Part shown: piece after piece, positions 60,298 through 64,000 of the stretch
Layout: each line of letters starts with the position of its first letter
Position numbering within the stretch: position 1 is the stretch's first letter
NCBI GenBank assembly: GCA_002733575.1
Contig: NVWB01000006.1
Span: 11,577 to 75,576, forward strand
Direction of reading: 5' to 3'
Length of the DNA stretch: 64,000 nt
From: Blastopirellula sp.
Lineage (GTDB): Bacteria; Planctomycetota; Planctomycetia; Pirellulales; Pirellulaceae
Program-made: the position numbers and the translations under genes
Notes under the pieces: model-generated
What the model saw: the letters and a program-made list of their open reading frames with translations, nothing else
Told to the model about the DNA's origin: nothing
The model's database searches: none

Positions 60298-61710
60298 TCA
60301 TTCCTTAGGCACGCCTTGCGGGATCACCTCTAAACAAACCATCCGATCATCGCCCCGCACATAGAGTAACCCGTGCGATAGGATTGGGGCTGCCCAAGCT
60401 GGATATTTCAGCATCGCCGGGTCTGCCACGTTGGACTCCTGCTGTGGAATGCGTAGATAAACTCCTGACACCATTTCAAATCGCTCAGGCGTCGCTTTCA
60501 ATAGTCGCAACACCCCGTATTCTGACAAGCAGACCAAATGCCCATCGACATACATCAACGAGCTTCGCGTCAACCCTGGTTCGCTCCACATTACCTTGCC
60601 TGTTTTCCACTCGATGCAGCGCAACTCGGCATCGTTGGTATTTCGGCCACTGCTTCCATACAAATATCCGTCGTGCAAGATGCAAGTATTCCAATGCGTT
60701 TGCATTTTTCTCTCACGCACCAGTTCGCTGTCTTTCCAAACTACCTCGTAACCGTCAGGCTTCAACTTCAAAAGACTACTGCCTGGCCCGTACGTTTCAG
60801 AGATAAAGACTTCATCGCCAGCCACAATTGGCGTACTGGCATTCACGCTATCACGCAAGCGAGATCGCCAGGGATAATGAAAATCTTGCTTGCCTGTCTG
60901 CGGATCAAAGGCCACCAATCCGCCCCGCACAAATGCGAAACCATAATCTCGGTCGCCAACTTTCTGCCACGTCATACCGGCATAACTGGACATCTCATCG
61001 GAAAACTGGTATTTGACCACTCCGGTCCGCTTATCGAACGCCACAATGCCTGTTCCGTTGCCGATGACCCTATCTAAATCAAACCGACCAAAATTGTGCG
61101 AATCATCAGGGCTACCGCCGACCATCACCAGCAATAAGTCTTTATAAACAACCGGCGTGCTGCCCACTCCAAAAAAGTTTTGTACAACCCCGAACTTTTT
61201 GTTCGCATCGACGCTCCATAGAACTTTATGGCTGGTGATACTCAAGCAATGCAGCTTGCCTTCCGCCCCATAGATATAAACCCTGTCGCCATCGACTATC
61301 GGAGAAGTACGTGGCCCGTTGTTGTAGCCTAGCGAATCTTCATACTGAGTCGGATATTCATATTTCCATAAGAAATCACCCGTCTCAGCATTTAGCACGG
61401 TCAACCGCTCCATATCCTCGTGTCGATCAAACTGAAATAATCGTCCACGGCTAATCGATCCAATGCCATAACTTGTACTCAACGGTTTGTGCCAGAGCAC
61501 TTTAGGCCCAGCTACCGGCCAAGGCGTAATCAGCCCGGTTTCCGTAGATTTACCGTTACGAGTCGGCCCTAAAAACGTGGCCCAGTCCGTTCCCTTTTGT
61601 CTCGTAGATAAATTGGGCGGCAATTTTTCCTGTGCCGCAGCCGGAGTAATGGCGAAGAGCGAGGAGAAAACTCCAAGAATCAGAAGCAGATTGAAATAAT
61701 TACGATTCAT
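60298..61710 (-). CDS. Secreted PQQ-binding-like beta-propeller protein
   Basis: The 470-residue product has a signal peptide (MNRNYFNLLLILGVFSSL, cleavage near PAAAQ) followed by a propeller start DWATFLGPTRNGKSTET, the same type as DWTQYRGINGDGKSS in the broken gene at 43659. Blades show the Trp-docking-type repeats LNAETGDFLWKYEY, VAFDKRTGVVKYQF and IEWKTGKVMWSE. Planctomycetes have many of these outside the cytosol; most lack PQQ and their ligand is unknown. ATG 61710 gives the cleaner signal peptide. It is intact, unlike its cousin, and sits alone. Confidence 0.88.
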   Translation of the reverse strand: MNRNYFNLLLILGVFSSLFAITPAAAQEKLPPNLSTRQKGTDWATFLGPTRNGKSTETGLITPWPVAGPKVLWHKPLSTSYGIGSISRGRLFQFDRHEDMERLTVLNAETGDFLWKYEYPTQYEDSLGYNNGPRTSPIVDGDRVYIYGAEGKLHCLSITSHKVLWSVDANKKFGVVQNFFGVGSTPVVYKDLLLVMVGGSPDDSHNFGRFDLDRVIGNGTGIVAFDKRTGVVKYQFSDEMSSYAGMTWQKVGDRDYGFAFVRGGLVAFDPQTGKQDFHYPWRSRLRDSVNASTPIVAGDEVFISETYGPGSSLLKLKPDGYEVVWKDSELVRERKMQTHWNTCILHDGYLYGSSGRNTNDAELRCIEWKTGKVMWSEPGLTRSSLMYVDGHLVCLSEYGVLRLLKATPERFEMVSGVYLRIPQQESNVADPAMLKYPAWAAPILSHGLLYVRGDDRMVCLEVIPQGVPKE

Positions 61711-61872
61711 ATTAGATAGTGAGAAATTCATCTTCACAATTCCGTATCAAGGGCCAAGCCAGGGATGGTCGATTCCATTATAATAACGGTTTCACAACCA
61801 AAAACGAACCAGAGGGTTAGATTTCAGTTAAAATAGTTACACTGACTTACCCTAGAACTTTAGCAATAAATC

Positions 61873-62301
61873 ATGTCCGAAATAATAGTTACCCCAACCA
61901 TTCGTATTCCGAAAGATGAATTGACCTTCACGTATTCTCGCAGCCGAGGACCAGGCGGGCAGAATGTGAACAAAGTCAATTCCAAGGCCACCATGCGATG
62001 GTCTTTTCTGAAATCGACCCAGATCGATGACTACGTCAAACAACGGATCCAAAGCCGCTGGCGTGGCCGTGTGAATAAAGTGGATGAACTGGTAATCCAC
62101 AGCGATGCCCACCGTGAACAGCCTCGAAATACTGAAGCTTGCATCAAGAAATTATGCGATATTGTCCTCGATTCAGCGAAGAGAGAGAAGAGACGCAGAA
62201 AAACCAAGCCATCGAAAGGGTCCATTAGACGCCGACTAGAAAGCAAGAAAATTCAGTCGAGCAAAAAACAACGACGCAAATCAGTGAATCTTGATTCCTG
62301 A
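61873..62301 (+). CDS. arfB: Alternative ribosome-rescue hydrolase ArfB (YaeJ)
   Basis: The 142-residue protein is a short release-factor-like peptidyl-tRNA hydrolase: FTYSRSRGPGGQNVNKVNSK has the catalytic GGQ loop, then MRWSF and RIQSRWRGRVNKVDELVI. After about 100 it has the long basic tail (KREKRRRKTKPSKGSIRRRL) that plugs the empty mRNA channel in ArfB. It frees ribosomes stalled without a stop codon, independently of tmRNA. ATG 61873 gives the normal N-terminus. It stands alone between a propeller gene and small membrane proteins. Confidence 0.94.
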   Translation: MSEIIVTPTIRIPKDELTFTYSRSRGPGGQNVNKVNSKATMRWSFLKSTQIDDYVKQRIQSRWRGRVNKVDELVIHSDAHREQPRNTEACIKKLCDIVLDSAKREKRRRKTKPSKGSIRRRLESKKIQSSKKQRRKSVNLDS

Positions 62302-62334
62302 TTGAGTCCAATTCTCAGACCAGGAGGGTTCAAC

Positions 62335-62586
62335 ATGCTACGCGGAAAACCAAACTGGTTTCGCCCAAAAACAATCGGCTGGGGCCTCACACCAGTCACT
62401 TGGCAAGGCTGGCTCTACACCCTGTATTGGGCCCTCTTTCTCTGTGTGCCCTTCACGTATTTCCTGGCCACAGAAAATTTCATCTTAGCCGGCGTTTGGG
62501 AAGTCTGCGGCATTGGCTATTTAAGTTACGACGCTTATTGCATTCTGCAAAAAATAAAAGAACAAGAAAACAACCAACCACAATAA
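62335..62586 (+). CDS. Small two-helix membrane protein
   Basis: The 83-residue protein has two hydrophobic segments (about 27-46, LYTLYWALFLCVPFTYFLAT, and 49-70) flanked by a Trp/Pro/Gly-rich start (PNWFRPKTIGWGLTP) and a Lys/Glu/Gln-rich tail. ATG 62335 is fixed by AGGAGGG 6 bases before it. It lies 33 bases after arfB, but there is no reason to link the functions. Unknown. Confidence 0.66.
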   Translation: MLRGKPNWFRPKTIGWGLTPVTWQGWLYTLYWALFLCVPFTYFLATENFILAGVWEVCGIGYLSYDAYCILQKIKEQENNQPQ

Positions 62587-62861
62587 CCGCCGAATTATGC
62601 ACTAATCGCTGAATTGCGAGAGCATGTTTTTTTGACAGGATGGACATGATTCACAGGATAAGATTTGAAGCCCAACACTCTGCTCAATCTGTTACCTCCG
62701 TGTTTAAAACCCTTTCCTTCCTTCGCGGCTTCGAGGCTTAGCGTGAGAATTTTTTGTTAATTCCAATTACCCCTTAAGGAGACTAAATCCGCGTATAGAA
62801 TTAGACCGAACACTGTGTAGCACCACCGTCGAATTTGGAGTAGAAGACCGTAGTCAAACCT
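62587..62861. other. Intergenic 275 bp with a degraded repeat
   Basis: Contains a stretch ttgacaggatggacatgatt-cacaggataag (62632-62664) that looks like part of a gacaggat-type interspersed repeat, and little else. No gene seen. Confidence 0.45.
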
Positions 62862-63245
62862 ATGCACAACGAAGATCCCCAAACGCCGAACCCGTATCAG
62901 AGCCCGACGCAAAATCAGCGGGCGATACCCACGTCGAAATCATCATTGCAACGATGGGTTTTATTAGCTGTATGTGGAACAGGGGTCTCATGCGCTATGA
63001 TTGGATTTTGCATTTATTATGCATTAGGGGGATTTCCTATTCACGATCCCGCAGCAAGATCGTTTCTCTGGTCAACAGTACTACCAACAATCGTTCTTGT
63101 GGCAGTTATTTCAGGGTGCCCGTTCACGCTATTCGCACTTTACTACGGCGGCTGGAAATCAAGAGTTCTGTGTTTACTACCCGCGATTTATTTCTGGTTT
63201 GCTGCCGGGAACGCTCTTTTTCGATTCTTTTGGCCTATTGTCTGA
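62862..63245 (+). CDS. Small membrane protein with NPYQSP motif
   Basis: The 127-residue protein starts with a polar stretch containing TPNPYQSPTQNQ, then three hydrophobic segments (about 34-56, 68-89 and 92-118). The NPYQSP motif matches the NPFQSP of the gene at 43076 and is a recognisable tag of planctomycete membrane proteins; the rest of the two is not alike. The job of the tag is unknown. A weak purine stretch precedes the ATG. Confidence 0.68.
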   Translation: MHNEDPQTPNPYQSPTQNQRAIPTSKSSLQRWVLLAVCGTGVSCAMIGFCIYYALGGFPIHDPAARSFLWSTVLPTIVLVAVISGCPFTLFALYYGGWKSRVLCLLPAIYFWFAAGNALFRFFWPIV

Positions 63246-63391
63246 GACGTTCTTTTTCAATTCGTTTGAAGTCAAACAGTAAATGTAGCGAATGTGATAA
63301 AAGTCAAGCGTTCTTCATGTTTGGGTTCCACTGTTATATTATAATATCAGAACTCAACCATAAAACTGAACTTGAAAGTAGGACTGTAACC

Positions 63392-64000
63392 GTGTTCGAC
63401 ATTTTAAAACTTATGTTCGTTGCCTTGTTATTTGTATCAACGTCACAAGCTGCGGATCGTCCCAATGTGATTGTTATTCTTGCGGATGACCTGGGCTATC
63501 ATGACCTGGGGTTTCAAGGTTCCAAACGAATCAAGACGCCCCATCTCGACCAACTCGCACTCGGCGGCACGATCTTTACGGATGCCCATACTACGGCTTC
63601 GGTTTGCAGTCCTTCGCGGGCCGGGTTTATGACGGGCCGCTATCAACAGCGTTTTGGACACGAGGCCAATGTTCCGCCGCCCAAACATGGAATGGATATC
63701 AACGAGTATACGATGGGGCAAGCCTTCCAATCGCTGGGGTACTCCACCTTTATCGTCGGCAAATGGCACCTTGGCGACCCTGACCGTTGCTATCCAACCC
63801 GTCGCGGCTTCGACGAATTCTGGGGGCTACGCGAAGGGAGTCGTCGATATTGGTATGACGTTAAAAAGTCAGACCGCCCTGGTGATCCACATGGAATTGA
63901 ACACAACGGCAAGCAGGTGAAGTTCGACGGTTTTCTGACCGATCGTTTCACCGATCAGGCCATGCGTATGATTGACTCGACGGACAAACCGTTCTTTCTT
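63392..64000 (+). CDS. Sulfatase (arylsulfatase A type), 5' part
   Basis: The window ends inside this gene; 203 codons are visible and the frame is open to the last base. A signal peptide (about 1-21) is followed by NVIVILADDLGYHDLGFQG with two metal Asp residues, then the sulfatase signature Cys 72 in SVCSPSRAGFMTGRY, in which Cys becomes formylglycine, and VGKWHLGD with catalytic Lys and His. Substrates are sulfated polysaccharides from algae or animals in this phylum. The start is GTG at 63392 with AGGA 8 bases upstream. No maturase is in the window. Confidence 0.93.
   Translation, partial: MFDILKLMFVALLFVSTSQAADRPNVIVILADDLGYHDLGFQGSKRIKTPHLDQLALGGTIFTDAHTTASVCSPSRAGFMTGRYQQRFGHEANVPPPKHGMDINEYTMGQAFQSLGYSTFIVGKWHLGDPDRCYPTRRGFDEFWGLREGSRRYWYDVKKSDRPGDPHGIEHNGKQVKFDGFLTDRFTDQAMRMIDSTDKPFFL

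Noticed and set aside
1-64000. tRNA or rRNA genes
   Set aside because: No T-loop or anticodon-arm pattern was noticed in any spacer, and there is no rRNA-like sequence.

Overview
The window looks like chromosome of a planctomycete, most likely Pirellulales-like. The evidence is lineage flavour rather than a marker gene: a very large PVC-type heme-binding c-type cytochrome/propeller protein, a DUF1080 protein, a sialate O-acetylesterase, a CxPxR sulfatase, PQQ-like propellers, an SHD1-domain protein, two small membrane proteins carrying an NPFQSP/NPYQSP motif, a Lys/Ala/Pro histone H1-like protein, and many unlinked housekeeping genes scattered singly or in pairs. Base composition is moderate. 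No rRNA, tRNA, CRISPR array, integrase, transposase or phage gene was seen, so this is core chromosome with degenerating patches rather than an island.

Layout. 1-4 kb: end of an Mrp/ApbC ATPase, a histone H1-like protein, an SGNH-like protein and an M50 protease, a DUF1080 protein. 4-7 kb: sialate O-acetylesterase, MscS channel, a ParD antitoxin with a stump of its ParE toxin. 7-12.3 kb (minus strand): ftsY, nusB, ribH, rho, coaE. 13-22 kb: DUF2071 protein, glyA, several planctomycete hypotheticals, a lipoate-ligase-like protein, a HEAT protein, polA. 22-26 kb: a membrane/coiled-coil protein with a BRCT-like C-terminal segment, then a tightly coupled HEAT-repeat/membrane pair. 26.5-30 kb: a three-gene minus-strand run (UbiA prenyltransferase, TIM-barrel isomerase, type I phosphodiesterase) that resembles half of an ebo cluster. 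30-33 kb: a methyltransferase and an orphan TAXI binding protein. 33-38 kb: a 1643-residue protein joining SGNH, propeller, HEAT, PA14, cupredoxin and heme c parts. 38-43.5 kb: a STAS protein coupled to a GspE-like ATPase, an SHD1 protein, small secreted and membrane proteins. 43.6-46.4 kb: a decaying patch with two single-base frameshifts (a PQQ-like propeller and a SUKH-like gene) and three copies of one hairpin repeat. 46.4-50.3 kb: metE divergent from a MocR-type regulator. 50.5-53.3 kb: tetraheme cytochrome c, ferredoxin-like subunit and NrfD-like membrane subunit with no catalytic partner in view. 54-59 kb: zinc-ribbon membrane protein, iron alcohol dehydrogenase, sugar isomerase, thyA-folA. 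59-64 kb: a small minus-strand cluster with a cREC-like receiver protein, a PQQ-like propeller, arfB, small membrane proteins and the start of a sulfatase.

A striking layer not explained by genes is the set of intergenic palindromic repeats: at least seven sequence families, several present in two or three copies, one contributing the last codons and stop of a neighbouring gene. The most unusual protein-level observations are the ferredoxin-like subunit (five cysteines in a Gly/Ser stretch in front of its Tat signal and an Ala in place of one cluster cysteine), the STAS-ATPase pair with a lost zinc motif, and the partial ebo-like locus. All functions are read by eye from sequence motifs; no database search was possible.
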